A DNA stretch of 64,000 bases, taken from positions 124,001 through 188,000 of the forward strand of contig NZ_CP030139.2 of assembly GCF_003846445.2 (NCBI RefSeq). The letters are read 5' to 3'. The translations under genes were made by a program, and so were the position numbers. Source of the stretch: Synechococcus elongatus PCC 11801 (GTDB lineage: Bacteria; Cyanobacteriota; Cyanobacteriia; Synechococcales; Synechococcaceae). Numbering within the stretch: the first letter of the stretch is position 1; each line of letters opens with the position of its first letter. The notes under the pieces are model-generated. The model was not told where the DNA came from. It did no database searches and worked only from the letters and a program-made list of their open reading frames with translations. Positions 8,648 through 17,619 of this stretch are shown here, one piece after another.

Positions 8648-9037
8648 ATGGATGCAGACCGCAGCGGGCTGGAGCCAGAACTGGGGGGAAGTCTCCGCAG
8701 TGGCAAAGCCCGTAGCGGACTCGAGCCGGAACTGGGCGGGGAACTGCGGCAAAAGCTGGTCTGGGTGGATGAAGTCACCTGCATTGGCTGCCGCTATTGT
8801 TCGCATGTGGCCACCAATACGTTCTACATTGAGCCGGATTACGGGCGTTCGCGAGTCGTTCGGCAGAACGGTGACCCTGAAGACCTGGTACAAGAGGCGA
8901 TCGATACCTGTCCTGTCGATTGCATCCACTGGGTCAATCCCAGCGAACTCCGGCAGTTGGAAGCGGAACGCCGTAACCAAGTCATCATGCCGCTGGGCTT
9001 TCCCCAAGAGCGATCGAAGCAGCGTCGGCGATCTTAG
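8648..9037 (+). CDS. 4Fe-4S ferredoxin-like protein with duplicated N-terminal motif
   Basis: A 129-residue protein. The iron-sulfur core has CIGCRYC (CxxCxxC) followed about 40 residues later by DTCPVDCIHW, giving one 4Fe-4S cluster plus an extra cysteine in the CPxxC. Before the core the segment RSGLEPELGG occurs twice, at residues about 5-14 and 22-31, separated by SLRSGKA. The second copy runs straight into the ferredoxin domain. The C-terminus is basic. The gene follows ycf35 by 2 bp, which suggests a partner role in electron transfer or cluster delivery. Start ATG 8648. Confidence 0.88.
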   Translation: MDADRSGLEPELGGSLRSGKARSGLEPELGGELRQKLVWVDEVTCIGCRYCSHVATNTFYIEPDYGRSRVVRQNGDPEDLVQEAIDTCPVDCIHWVNPSELRQLEAERRNQVIMPLGFPQERSKQRRRS

Positions 9038-9039
9038 AC

Positions 9040-9801
9040 GTGTCTTTCTCTGACCATTTCTCAGCGGTCGCAGCTAGCTATGCCAGGGCTCGACCTCGCT
9101 ATCCACGCCGCTGGTTTCGCTACTTGGCCCGAATTGCACCCGATCGCCAGCGGGTTTGGGACTGTGCGACGGGCAATGGTCAAGCGGCGATCGCCCTTGC
9201 AGATGATTTCAGCGAAGTGATTGGCAGTGATGCCAGTGCCGCTCAAGTTCGACAGGCGCGATCGCATTCGCGTGTTCAGTATCAAGTCTTTCCGGCAGAA
9301 GCAACGCCCTTGCCAGATACCAGTCTGGATTTGATCACCGTTGCTCAAGCGGCTCATTGGTTTGATCTGCCGCAGTTTTATGCCGAGGCACAACGACTAC
9401 TGAAACCCAACGGCGTGATTGCTCTCTGGGGCTATGGTCGGGGCAGCTTCAATCCTGATATCGATCGCGTTTTTGACCATTTCTACCGCGATTGGCTTGA
9501 CCCCTACTGGCCACCGGAACGGCAATGGGTTGAGCAAGCCTACGTTGGTCTGCCGTTCCCCTTTGAGTCGCTGCCTGTTCCCACTTTTTCAATGCAGTGT
9601 GACTGGACACTGTTTGATTTCCTTGCTTACCTGCGAACTTGGTCGGGTGTGCAGCAGTTTCAACGGCAGCGTGGCTTTGATCCGGTTTGGGCAATCGCGC
9701 CGGAACTGCAACGGGTTTGGGGCGAACCCCAACGCTATCGGCGGATGACCTGGCCGCTATTTGCCAAGGTCGGGCGCTGGCAGCCCGATTGCCTTCGCTA
9801 G
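9040..9801 (+). CDS. Class I SAM-dependent methyltransferase
   Basis: A 253-residue Methyltransf_11-type enzyme. Motif I is VWDCATGNGQAAIALA (residues about 39-54), followed by an acidic residue in GSDASAAQ and by the post-motif region TPLPDTSLDLITVAQAAHWFD, as in the family that includes trans-aconitate methyltransferase-like proteins. The acceptor is unknown. It starts at GTG 9040, two bases after the ferredoxin stop, so it probably belongs to the DUF2997-ycf35-ferredoxin transcript, although a functional link is not established. Confidence 0.87.
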   Translation: MSFSDHFSAVAASYARARPRYPRRWFRYLARIAPDRQRVWDCATGNGQAAIALADDFSEVIGSDASAAQVRQARSHSRVQYQVFPAEATPLPDTSLDLITVAQAAHWFDLPQFYAEAQRLLKPNGVIALWGYGRGSFNPDIDRVFDHFYRDWLDPYWPPERQWVEQAYVGLPFPFESLPVPTFSMQCDWTLFDFLAYLRTWSGVQQFQRQRGFDPVWAIAPELQRVWGEPQRYRRMTWPLFAKVGRWQPDCLR

Positions 9802-9828
9802 GATCACAGAGCCGCCCGATCCATTTCG

Positions 9829-11013
9829 ATGCGCTACCGACGCTTTGGCCGAACCGAGCTCTCAATGCCCGTGTTTTCCTGTGGGGGCATGCGCTATCAG
9901 CAGTCCTGGAAGGATGTTGATTGGCCGGAGATCACGCCTGAAAGCCAGAACAATCTAGAAGCGACTTTGGCGCGATCGCTGGAGTTGGGCATCAATCACA
10001 TTGAAACGGCTCGCTACTACGGCAGCTCCGAGCGGCAGTTGGGCAAAGCACTAGCCGCCTATCCGCGATCGGCAATCATCCTGCAGACGAAAGTGCCGCC
10101 CAGCGCAGATCCGGCGGAGTTTCTGGAGACCTTCGATCGCAGCATGAGTCTGCTCCAGACCGATTACGTCGACCTGCTCAGCATCCACGGCGTCAACAAT
10201 GCCGAATTGCTGGCTTGGACGCTGCGTAAGGGTGGCTGTCTTGATCTGGCGGAACGGCTGCAGGCAGAGGGACGGGCTCGCCACATTGGTTTTTCGACCC
10301 ATGCACCGTTGCCGGTGATTCTGGAGGCGATTGCTAGCGATCGCTTCAGCTACATCAACCTGCACTGGTACTACATCTTCCAGACCAATCAAGCCGCGCT
10401 AGAAGCCGCCCAAGAACACGACATGGGCGTGTTTATCATCAGTCCTTCCGACAAAGGTGGGCATCTTTACTCACCGCCACAGAAGTTGGTCGATCTTTGT
10501 CAGCCCCTGCACCCCATGGTCTTCAACGACCTTTTTTGCTTGAGCCAGCCGCAGATCCACACCCTCAGCATTGGCGCGGCTCGTCCCAGCGATTTCGATC
10601 GCCATTTGGAAACGCTGCCCCTGCTCGATCAAGCTGAAACCATCCTCGCCCCGATCCTGCGCCGCCTTGAGCAAGCAATGGCTGATGCCCTCGGTCATGA
10701 CTGGTTGGACACATGGCGGGACGGTTTACCGGCCCCCGAAACTACTCCGGGCGAAATCAACATTCCGACGATTGTTTGGCTTCACAACTTAGTTCAAGCC
10801 TTCGACATGGTCGAATATGCCAAGGCTCGCTATAACTTGCTTGGGAATGGTGGTCACTGGTTTCCGGGACAACGAGCCGGTCGGTTCGATCGCGGCACTT
10901 TGGCTACTGTTCTCAATCAGAGCCCTCACCGCGATCGCATTCTCAATATTCTTCAGGAAATGGATTCGCTGCTGGGAGGAACAGCGGTAGCGCGGCTCTC
11001 ACAAAGCGACTAG
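9829..11013 (+). CDS. Aldo/keto reductase family protein, without the usual C-terminal Fe-S motif
   Basis: A 394-residue protein. Its N-terminal 280 residues match the aldo/keto reductase barrel: MRYRRFGRTELSMPVFSCGG, then INHIETARYYGSSERQLG (the catalytic Tyr in YYG), a Lys in LQTKVPP and a His in SIHGV. The Asp of the usual tetrad appears as Glu (IETARYYG). Related long cyanobacterial AKRs (COG1453) often end in a cysteine-rich 4Fe-4S domain; here the C-terminal 110 residues contain no such cluster. Substrate unknown. It follows the methyltransferase by 27 bp. Confidence 0.85.
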   Translation: MRYRRFGRTELSMPVFSCGGMRYQQSWKDVDWPEITPESQNNLEATLARSLELGINHIETARYYGSSERQLGKALAAYPRSAIILQTKVPPSADPAEFLETFDRSMSLLQTDYVDLLSIHGVNNAELLAWTLRKGGCLDLAERLQAEGRARHIGFSTHAPLPVILEAIASDRFSYINLHWYYIFQTNQAALEAAQEHDMGVFIISPSDKGGHLYSPPQKLVDLCQPLHPMVFNDLFCLSQPQIHTLSIGAARPSDFDRHLETLPLLDQAETILAPILRRLEQAMADALGHDWLDTWRDGLPAPETTPGEINIPTIVWLHNLVQAFDMVEYAKARYNLLGNGGHWFPGQRAGRFDRGTLATVLNQSPHRDRILNILQEMDSLLGGTAVARLSQSD

Positions 11014-11229
11014 TGGATCTCGTGATCCCCTGCGCGATCGCCCAGACTTTAGGGAACTTTAAGGAAGCAGAGGACGTCCCTGTCAGGTGTGAAGCATTCA
11101 AGGACGTCTGGTATTGATTGCTGGGTCTGCAACTTACTGAAACTATTCGCTTCGGTTTTCCCTACCTAGTCATTCAAACTCATAACGACTACGATTTAGC
11201 CATCTCACTCTCCCTCACGTGTCGCCGCC

Positions 11230-12192
11230 ATGTCTACCTCCTCTACCGCCTATAGTCCTGATTTAGTCCGTGCCTACCTGCAAGAGATTGGTCGGGTACG
11301 ACTGCTCACCGCTGAGGAAGAGCTGCGCTACGGTCGGCAAGTCCAGCGCCTCATGACCCTTTTGGATATCCAAGCCGAGCTGCGCGATCGCCTAGGCCAC
11401 GAGCCGAGTAAAGAAGAGTGGGCGGCAGCCGTTGAACTTGATCTTGAGGATCTCGATCGCCAAGTTGAGCAAGGTCAGCGGGCGAAACGCAAAATGATCG
11501 AGGCTAACTTGCGCCTTGTTGTTTCGATCGCAAAAAAATACCAGAAGCGTCACATGGAATTCTTGGATCTCATCCAAGAAGGCACGCTAGGCCTCGAGCG
11601 CGGTGTCGAGAAATTCGACCCCTCCAAGGGTTACAAATTCTCGACCTATGCCTACTGGTGGATTCGCCAAGCCATTACTCGGGCGATCGCTCAGCAATCC
11701 CGAACGATTCGCCTGCCGATCCACATCACTGAAAAGCTGAACAAGCTCAAAAAAACTCAGCGTGAGCTTTCGCAGCAATTGGGTCGTAGCGCTACAGCGT
11801 CCGAGTTGGCGGAAGTGCTGGAATTACCGCTCGAGCAGGTGCGGGAATACATCCAAATGAACCGCCAGCCTGTGTCGCTCGATGTCAAAGTCGGCGATAG
11901 CCAAGATACGGAATTGCAGGAACTGTTGGAAGACGAACAGTCATCTCCCTCGGACTACGTTGAACAGGAGTCACTGCGTCGTGATCTCCGTACCTTGATG
12001 GCGGAACTGACACCGCAGCAGCAGGCGGTCATTGCTCTGCGCTACGGCTTGGATGAAGGTGATAGCCTTTCCTTGGCCAAAGTCGGTGAACGTCTCAATA
12101 TCAGTCGTGAGCGCGTCCGGAAACTTGAGCGTCAAGCCATGGATCATCTGCGCCGCCGCAGTCGCCTCTTGGCAGAATATGCTGCTAGCTAG
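11230..12192 (+). CDS. Group 2 RpoD-type sigma factor
   Basis: A 320-residue sigma-70 protein lacking the acidic region 1.1 of the principal factor. Region 1.2 (YLQEIGRVRLLTAEEE), region 2 with the RNA-polymerase and -10 binding segment (ANLRLVVSIAKKYQ, then YKFSTYAYWWIRQAI), region 3 (IHITEKLNKLKK) and the region 4 helix-turn-helix (LNISRERVRKLERQA) are all intact. S. elongatus has several group 2 sigmas involved in high-light and circadian output; I cannot tell from sequence alone which one this is, so no symbol is given. A 216-bp spacer upstream and a strong terminator downstream indicate a single-gene unit. Confidence 0.93.
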   Translation: MSTSSTAYSPDLVRAYLQEIGRVRLLTAEEELRYGRQVQRLMTLLDIQAELRDRLGHEPSKEEWAAAVELDLEDLDRQVEQGQRAKRKMIEANLRLVVSIAKKYQKRHMEFLDLIQEGTLGLERGVEKFDPSKGYKFSTYAYWWIRQAITRAIAQQSRTIRLPIHITEKLNKLKKTQRELSQQLGRSATASELAEVLELPLEQVREYIQMNRQPVSLDVKVGDSQDTELQELLEDEQSSPSDYVEQESLRRDLRTLMAELTPQQQAVIALRYGLDEGDSLSLAKVGERLNISRERVRKLERQAMDHLRRRSRLLAEYAAS

Positions 12193-12252
12193 ACCCAGCG
12201 AGGCTTTCAGGCAGCAGCTGCAACTAGCAGGGAAACAATCAAGATTCAAATC

Positions 12253-12284
12253 GCCCGAAGCTAACTCCTTCGGGCTTTGTTTTT
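12253..12284 (+). terminator. Rho-independent terminator of the sigma-factor gene
   Basis: Perfect 8-bp stem GCCCGAAG (12253-12260) / CTTCGGGC (12268-12275), 7-base loop, followed by TTTGTTTTT. It lies 60 bp after the sigma-factor stop. Confidence 0.9.
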
Positions 12285-12373
12285 AGGGAGTCATGACAGT
12301 GATTAGAAACTTGCATCTTTGGGCTGCCCAGGCAGGATAAATCGAAGTGCTTTAATGGGCACAACCCTAAAAA

Positions 12374-12387
12374 GTAGCAAAGACTAC
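12374..12387. promoter_or_regulatory. GTA-N8-TAC (NtcA-type) site just before the HPP gene
   Basis: GTA at 12374-12376 and TAC at 12385-12387 flank eight bases, the NtcA consensus. It lies only 3 bp before the chosen ATG (12391), so it cannot act as a classical class II activator of this start; 22 bases further there is no TAN3T box. It could repress, or be a chance match. Confidence 0.3.
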
Positions 12388-12390
12388 AGA

Positions 12391-12936
12391 ATGATCCCGC
12401 GATCGCTCAGACGTCTGCACTGGTACTGGCAGCAACAACGCTCGCAGTCCGTACACCTGCAACCGCGCTACTCTCGGCAGCAAGTGCTGGGGTCATGGCT
12501 GGGGGCACTTGTTGGGATTGGGCTACTGAGTTGGCTCACCCAAATTAGTGGCTATCCCCTAGTCGCTGCTCCGATGGGCGCGACGTCGGTACTGTTATTT
12601 GGCGTGCCTAGTAGTCCTCTAGCGCAGCCGCGAAACGTCATCTTAGGCAACAGCTTAGGTGCCGTTGTGGCTGTCCTGTGCGTTTTGCTGTTGGGCGGCA
12701 GTCCTTGGAGTATGGGCTTTGCTGTCGGAGTTACAATCGCGCTTACCCAACTGTTGCGTTGCGTGCATCCACCGGCCGGTGCAGTGGCTCTCTTAGGCGT
12801 GATTGTCAAAGCGCAATGGGCTTATATTTTATTGCCCGTTTTGAGTGGGTCTGTACTTTTGTGCGTCATTACAGCGCTATATAGTCGTTGGGCGCCCGAT
12901 CGCCAACATCGTCGCTATCCACTCTCTTGGTTGTAA
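12391..12936 (+). CDS. HPP family membrane protein (nitrite-transport type)
   Basis: A 181-residue protein with about four membrane segments and the family motif CVHPPAGAVALLG (His-Pro-Pro). The cytoplasmic N-terminus is basic (MIPRSLRRLHWYWQQQ). HPP-family proteins of cyanobacteria and chloroplasts have been reported to transport nitrite, so a role in nitrogen supply is a reasonable inference but not proven for this copy. Start: ATG 12391 gives the compact family length; an upstream ATG at 12355 and the frame start 12319 are alternatives. A possible promoter (TTGCAT about 12311, GGATAAAT about 12336) precedes it. Confidence 0.85.
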   Translation: MIPRSLRRLHWYWQQQRSQSVHLQPRYSRQQVLGSWLGALVGIGLLSWLTQISGYPLVAAPMGATSVLLFGVPSSPLAQPRNVILGNSLGAVVAVLCVLLLGGSPWSMGFAVGVTIALTQLLRCVHPPAGAVALLGVIVKAQWAYILLPVLSGSVLLCVITALYSRWAPDRQHRRYPLSWL

Positions 12937-13071
12937 AGACTGGTCAGACAAGCGCGATCCCAGGCATGGCATCAGTGGTAGGCATTCTTTGCGTCAGTAG
13001 AGAGTCAATTTTGATCTCAATACAGTCCTGTATCCAGTAACTTTCATTTCAATGCAGCTCAAGTGCAATGA

Positions 13072-13857
13072 TTGAAAATAGCTATCTGCTTCTGGAATCA
13101 AAACTTGAGATTTAACTGTCGTCTCTGGCCACCAGTAGTTCTAGGAAGTCTACTGGCCACTGGTCTTTGGGCTAAACCCGCGATCGCGGCAGACGGTTGG
13201 TGGATTGACCAATATGCGGTGGTGCTGTTTACGGCTTCAGGGCGACTGGATGCAGAACTCGCTGAGATGCGCATTGAGGGTGGGAAAACCCTGCTGGTGC
13301 ATGCGGATAGTTTGCCACCGCTGCTGCTCCGCTGGGTGGCTTGGCGCGCTTCGCTTCAGAACCTGCAATCTGTGGCATGGATTCAGCGACCAACCTTGGA
13401 TCGTCTAAAGCGGGCTGGAGCCTTACGTGGGTACACGGCTCTACAAGTGGATGATCACTTTTTTGCTGACCCTCTGATGAGTCTCAGTCAATTGCGGACG
13501 ATGATTGGCGAAAAACAGCTTTGGTGCTCTTTTCAACCCAGCCAATTTACTGAATCGCTTGCGCAAGCCTGTGATCATGTTGACGTGCAAATCTATCGCA
13601 AAAGCTGCCCAGAAACACTTGATTTAGCCTATGCCTTAGGTCTGGTGGGTCGCCCAAAATCAGCGATCGCGGTCTATCACGATGGGACGCAACAGGGCGA
13701 TCGCGACCTTCAGTGTTTTCGTCAAGCAGGGCGAGATGTTGGTAACGATATTTTTGTTTTTAAATGGAAAAATCCTGAGAATTTTATCAATCGGCTTTTG
13801 AGCAATCCGATCGCAGCTCGCTTAGCCCGTCTTTATGTTCAAACATTCCAGAATTAA
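13072..13857 (+). CDS. Exported protein of unknown function
   Basis: A 261-residue protein with a signal peptide (hydrophobic VVLGSLLATGLW, then AKPAIAAD with likely cleavage after AIA). The mature part has alternating strands and helices with blocks such as YTALQVDDHFFADP and SAIAVYHDGTQQGD, which resemble the strand ends of a barrel-type hydrolase, but I cannot assign a family. A TGA immediately precedes TTG 13072, so the start must be this TTG or the TTG at 13105. Cysteines (about four in the mature part) could form disulfides in the periplasm. No operon partner. Confidence 0.7.
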   Translation: MKIAICFWNQNLRFNCRLWPPVVLGSLLATGLWAKPAIAADGWWIDQYAVVLFTASGRLDAELAEMRIEGGKTLLVHADSLPPLLLRWVAWRASLQNLQSVAWIQRPTLDRLKRAGALRGYTALQVDDHFFADPLMSLSQLRTMIGEKQLWCSFQPSQFTESLAQACDHVDVQIYRKSCPETLDLAYALGLVGRPKSAIAVYHDGTQQGDRDLQCFRQAGRDVGNDIFVFKWKNPENFINRLLSNPIAARLARLYVQTFQN

Positions 13858-14005
13858 AAGGCGCTCGCTTTCCTAGTCTGATTGCAGCTAAACACTCGAT
13901 TGAGCCATTGCATGATTAGCAGATGACTGGCAGCGGCTGACCAAGACCCTTGCCAGATAGCGAGCCGCTGTGATGTGATGCGAGCGTTTACTGTCAGTCA
14001 TTGCT

Positions 14006-14578
14006 GTGCCTTCTGGACGTACCCATGATCGCCTCACGCTGTGGTTTTTGCCGGTGGTTGCTGCTGGTAGCTGGCTGATCAGCCGCCAGAGTGATGTCAG
14101 CTTAGTGCTGAGTGGCAGCTATCTCTTTGCGGGGCTCATGTTTGGCCCAGATTTGGATGTGCAGTCGCGCCAATCTCAGCGCTGGGGGCCGCTCCGATGG
14201 ATTTGGCTGCCCTATCGGCGTTGTCTGCGCCATCGATCGTGGTTCTCGCATGGCCCGATTTTAGGCACAGTGGGGCGTGTTCTCTACCTAGGGCTGTGGT
14301 TGCTCTTGTTCTTGCTGCTCATCGAAGGTGCGATCGCGCTGGTGCAAGGAGGAAACTGGAACGGGCTGAGCGATCGCCTCGGTCAACATCAGCAATGGTT
14401 TTGGACAGGGCTGAGCACCCGACCCGACTTGGGCCTTGGGGCTCTACTGGGTTTAGAGTTAGGGGCAATGAGCCATAGCCTCAGCGATTGGGTTGGCTCA
14501 ACTTGGAAACGCTGGCGGCGATCGCCCCGCAAAACTGCCCGCCAACGCCCTGTTACTTCGCGTTCTTCTCGGACTTAG
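14006..14578 (+). CDS. DUF2227 putative metal-binding membrane protein
   Basis: A 190-residue membrane protein. It has the DUF2227 pattern: MPSGRTHDRLTLWFLP at the start, GLMFGPDLDV, a basic cluster with RHRSWFSHGPILGT, and AMSHSLSDWVGS near the end. Conserved His and Asp residues lie at the membrane edge and resemble those of YdjM-type metal-dependent membrane hydrolases. Function unknown. Start GTG 14006. The mazG gene begins 5 bp after its stop (or overlaps it if GTG 14578 is used). Confidence 0.82.
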   Translation: MPSGRTHDRLTLWFLPVVAAGSWLISRQSDVSLVLSGSYLFAGLMFGPDLDVQSRQSQRWGPLRWIWLPYRRCLRHRSWFSHGPILGTVGRVLYLGLWLLLFLLLIEGAIALVQGGNWNGLSDRLGQHQQWFWTGLSTRPDLGLGALLGLELGAMSHSLSDWVGSTWKRWRRSPRKTARQRPVTSRSSRT

Positions 14579-14583
14579 TGGGT

Positions 14584-15423
14584 ATGGGTCTTGATTTCTC
14601 TGAGTCGGAACTGTCACCAGAACAGACAGCGATCGCGGCAGCCCTGCTGCGGCTGGTGGCTGTGGTGGCCCAGCTCCGCGATCCTGAGCAGGGTTGCCCT
14701 TGGGATCGAGAGCAGACGCCGACCAGTCTGATTCCCTACGTCTTGGAAGAGGCTTACGAAGTCGTTCATGCCCTGCGACAAGGCAATCCCAGCGCGATCG
14801 CCGAAGAATTGGGGGATTTGCTGCTGCAAGTGGTGTTGCAATCACAAATTGCCGGCGAAACCCAGCAGTTTGATCTGGCGACGGTGGCTGAAGGTATCAG
14901 CGAGAAGTTGATTCGCCGCCACCCCCATGTCTTTGGGGAGGCGATCGCTGAGACACCCGAAGCCGTGCAAGAAACTTGGCAGGCAATCAAAGCCAATGAG
15001 AAAGGCGAGGCGTCCGAAACCCTGACCTACCGGCTCAGTCGCTATGCTGCGACCCTGCCGCCCCTGACGGCTGCCCTGAAGATTTCTCAGCGGGCAGCCA
15101 AGGCGGGATTTGAGTGGCCGAATTTGGCAGGGGTTTGGGACAAGTTCGAAGAAGAGTTGGCAGAGCTGAAGGAAGCCCTCGATAGCGGCGATCGCGACCA
15201 TGCTGAGGCAGAGCTGGGCGATCTCCTGTTTAGCTTGGTCAATATTGCCCGCTGGTGCCAACTGGATCCTGTCGCAGCTCTCCAAGGCACCAACGATCGC
15301 TTTGTGGCTCGCTTTCAGAAGGTCGAAGCTGCTGCGGGTCAGTCCCTCGATAGCTTGGGGATTGAAGCCCTCGAAAAACTCTGGCAGCAGGCCAAGCGTG
15401 AGCTAGGGCAATCGTCTGTCTAG
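14584..15423 (+). CDS. mazG: Nucleoside triphosphate pyrophosphohydrolase MazG
   Basis: A 279-residue protein with two MazG domains that hydrolyses non-canonical or damaged NTPs to NMP and PPi. Domain 1 carries PWDREQTPTSLIPYVLEEAYEV and EELGDLLLQVV (the EExxE...ExxD metal site). Domain 2 has FEEELAELKEALD and EAELGDLLFSLVN. ATG 14584 gives the usual family N-terminus; the open frame continues upstream inside the DUF2227 gene but that extension is a shadow. It is probably co-transcribed with the DUF2227 gene. Confidence 0.92.
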   Translation: MGLDFSESELSPEQTAIAAALLRLVAVVAQLRDPEQGCPWDREQTPTSLIPYVLEEAYEVVHALRQGNPSAIAEELGDLLLQVVLQSQIAGETQQFDLATVAEGISEKLIRRHPHVFGEAIAETPEAVQETWQAIKANEKGEASETLTYRLSRYAATLPPLTAALKISQRAAKAGFEWPNLAGVWDKFEEELAELKEALDSGDRDHAEAELGDLLFSLVNIARWCQLDPVAALQGTNDRFVARFQKVEAAAGQSLDSLGIEALEKLWQQAKRELGQSSV

Positions 15424-15448
15424 TGTCTCAATTGCGATCGCTAGCCTA

Positions 15449-16162
15449 TCAAGGCTCTGTTGCAACTAATTGCTTGCGGATTTGCCAGCCGATCGCTACG
15501 AGCAAGCCAATCACTAAACTGCCGATGCCGATAAAGCTTGGCAGCCAGAACGAGGATTGCAGCTGGTTCTCGCCGGATCGCAGCTTCCAGCACTGACGCT
15601 GTAGCTTGCCCTGACGACTACTTGTGGTTGGCTCAGGTTGGCTGCGACTGCCGCGCGGTGTTTCGAGGCAGACTTCCAAATCCAGCAATGCACCGGGGTC
15701 AAACAGCACCTGTTGGCCGCGACTGGCGATCGCAAAGTCCGAGAGGTCTATGCTCAAATCGAGCTGATTACCAATTGCGAGGAGGGCATTGCTCTGCCGC
15801 ACCCTCAGGCTCGGTTCTGGTAACAGCAGCGGGGTTTGCTCCGGGCTCTCCAAGGGAGCATAGAGCTGCGCGAACTTTGTCTCGAGATCACGGCCATTAT
15901 CAAAAGGCAGAGTTAGCCACCACTCGTTGCGATCGCGCCGTACCTTGCCGCCCAACTGTTTGCCGCGCTGCGAGAGCTGCTGAAACCACTGTTTGGCCGC
16001 CGGTCGATTCAGGGCACTGAGGCGATCGTTCAACTTCACATGCTGGATCAGTTCGCCCGCTGTTTGGCTCTGAAAGCGAATCGTCGTCTCAGCTTGGACA
16101 CAGCCCCCAAGCGCGATCGCAAGCACGAGGCAAAGCAAAGGCAACAGACGACGGAAAGCCAC
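15449..16162 (-). CDS. DUF3153 lipoprotein
   Basis: A 237-residue lipoprotein. The signal sequence ends in the lipobox LGGC with Cys21, and the C-terminus has a single membrane segment (IGSLVIGLLVAIGW) followed by a basic tail. The middle matches the cyanobacterial DUF3153 pattern (hydrophobic, with WWLTLPFDNGRDLETKF). Function unknown; it is likely on the thylakoid or plasma membrane. The start is GTG 16162 with a good GAGGAG ribosome site just upstream. It lies 27 bp downstream of the TPR gene and may be the last gene of the DUF2854-argB-TPR unit. Confidence 0.82.
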   Translation of the reverse strand: MAFRRLLPLLCLVLAIALGGCVQAETTIRFQSQTAGELIQHVKLNDRLSALNRPAAKQWFQQLSQRGKQLGGKVRRDRNEWWLTLPFDNGRDLETKFAQLYAPLESPEQTPLLLPEPSLRVRQSNALLAIGNQLDLSIDLSDFAIASRGQQVLFDPGALLDLEVCLETPRGSRSQPEPTTSSRQGKLQRQCWKLRSGENQLQSSFWLPSFIGIGSLVIGLLVAIGWQIRKQLVATEP

Positions 16163-16189
16163 AGGAACTCCTCGGAAGACGCCGAAGCT

Positions 16190-16717
16190 TCAGGTTGGAC
16201 GAAATAAAATCCAACCCAACAACGCTATCAAGAACAGCAAGCCAAACCCAAGAAAGCGATTATCACGGGTGTTGATCCGACTGAGGTCATCGACGGGGGT
16301 GAGCCGATAGTCCGTCTCTTTTTTCTCCTTGGCTAAGCTGCCCGAAGCCTGCCGAAGCCGTGCCGAACTATCGTCCGAAAGGCTCGTTAGGTCAGGAATC
16401 TCTACCTGCCAATCGGCCCGCCGCGCCAGTTTGGGTGCTTCAAGGATGTAGAGCAGCTGCGCTGCCAATTGGCGTTGTTCTCGCAGGGGATGATTGGCTA
16501 ACTGTCGGCAGGCTGACCGCGCTGCCTCAATATCGCCACTGGCTTGATAGGCCGTGGCCAGCCAATAGCGAATGTCCGCCCCGATCGCAGTTGCGACACC
16601 AGCCTGTTCCGCTGCCGCTTCAAGGGCTGCGATCGCCTGTCGATAGTCTCCGCGAGCGATCGCCGCTTGCCCGATCGCTAACCCCTGCTCTGGCGAAACT
16701 GAATCGAGGTCGCTCAT
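16190..16717 (-). CDS. TPR-like protein with C-terminal membrane anchor
   Basis: A 175-residue protein. The N-terminal half has tetratricopeptide-like helices ([20 protein letters not shown], then [19 protein letters not shown]). A charged linker follows, and the last 20 residues form one membrane segment ([18 protein letters not shown]), giving a tail-anchored topology. Its ATG overlaps the argB stop by four bases (ATGA), so it is translated together with NAG kinase. A scaffold function is a guess; no catalytic residues are visible. Confidence 0.78.
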   Translation of the reverse strand: MSDLDSVSPEQGLAIGQAAIARGDYRQAIAALEAAAEQAGVATAIGADIRYWLATAYQASGDIEAARSACRQLANHPLREQRQLAAQLLYILEAPKLARRADWQVEIPDLTSLSDDSSARLRQASGSLAKEKKETDYRLTPVDDLSRINTRDNRFLGFGLLFLIALLGWILFRPT

Positions 16718-17619
16718 TGCCAGGGTTGATGAGCCTCGTGATAGCCCGAGCCAACAATCATCGTGCCAATGCCCGCATCTGTGAAAATCTCCAGCAGCAG
16801 AGCATGGGGAATGCGGCCATCAATGATGTGAGCCGCACGCACACCTTGAGCTAGGGACCGAATACAACAATCCACTTTGGGAATCATGCCGCCGCCCACA
16901 ACCCCTTGGGCAATCAGCTCACGGCTCTGGGGAATATTGAGTCGCGGAATCAAACTTTCGGGATGCTTCGGGTCTTCAAGAATGCCACGGGTGTCCGTCA
17001 GCAGAATCAGCTTTTCTGCATTCAGGGCAGCGGCAATTTCACCGGCAACCGTATCGGCATTGATGTTGTAAGACTGACCTTTCTCATCAGCGGCCACGCT
17101 GGAAATAACAGGGATGTAGCCCCGCTCCAGCAACGGTTCAATCACTTCACTGTTGACGCTGTTGACTTCGCCAACAAAGCCAATTCCTTCTTGGTCGTGA
17201 GGACGGGCAAGAACTAACCGACCATCCGTGCCGCAGAAGCCAACGGCACGGCCGCCCGTGGTATTGATCCGCGAGACGATGTCCTTATTGACGCGGCCCA
17301 CTAGCACCATTTCCACCACATCCATCGTGGCGGCATCGGTCACGCGGAGACCATTGTGGAACTGTGGCTCAATGCCGACGCGGCCCAGCCAAGCATTAAT
17401 TTCGGGCCCGCCACCATGGACGACAACTGGCCGCATGCCTACGCAGGCCAGGAAGACGATGTCACGCATCACCGCTTCCTTGAGTTCTTCCTGCTTCATG
17501 GCAGCGCCGCCGTATTTGACGACAACCGTGCGGCCAGCGAACTGCTGCAGGTAGGGCAGGGCTTCACTGAGGATGCGAACGCGATCGGCGGCCCCTGCTT
17601 CGATAAATTCGCTAGACAT
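16714..17619 (-). CDS. argB: N-acetylglutamate kinase
   Basis: A 301-residue enzyme catalysing the committed step of arginine synthesis (phosphorylation of N-acetylglutamate). The N-terminal Lys-Gly-Gly motif (VVKYGGAAM), the substrate loop [13 protein letters not shown] and the ATP-site [14 protein letters not shown] are intact. In S. elongatus NAGK is activated by the PII protein under nitrogen sufficiency, and the N-terminal helix and C-terminal GSGYHEAH region needed for arginine feedback are present. It overlaps the upstream DUF2854 gene by 8 bp and the downstream TPR gene by 4 bp, so all three are translationally linked. Confidence 0.96.
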   Translation of the reverse strand: MSSEFIEAGAADRVRILSEALPYLQQFAGRTVVVKYGGAAMKQEELKEAVMRDIVFLACVGMRPVVVHGGGPEINAWLGRVGIEPQFHNGLRVTDAATMDVVEMVLVGRVNKDIVSRINTTGGRAVGFCGTDGRLVLARPHDQEGIGFVGEVNSVNSEVIEPLLERGYIPVISSVAADEKGQSYNINADTVAGEIAAALNAEKLILLTDTRGILEDPKHPESLIPRLNIPQSRELIAQGVVGGGMIPKVDCCIRSLAQGVRAAHIIDGRIPHALLLEIFTDAGIGTMIVGSGYHEAHQPWQ

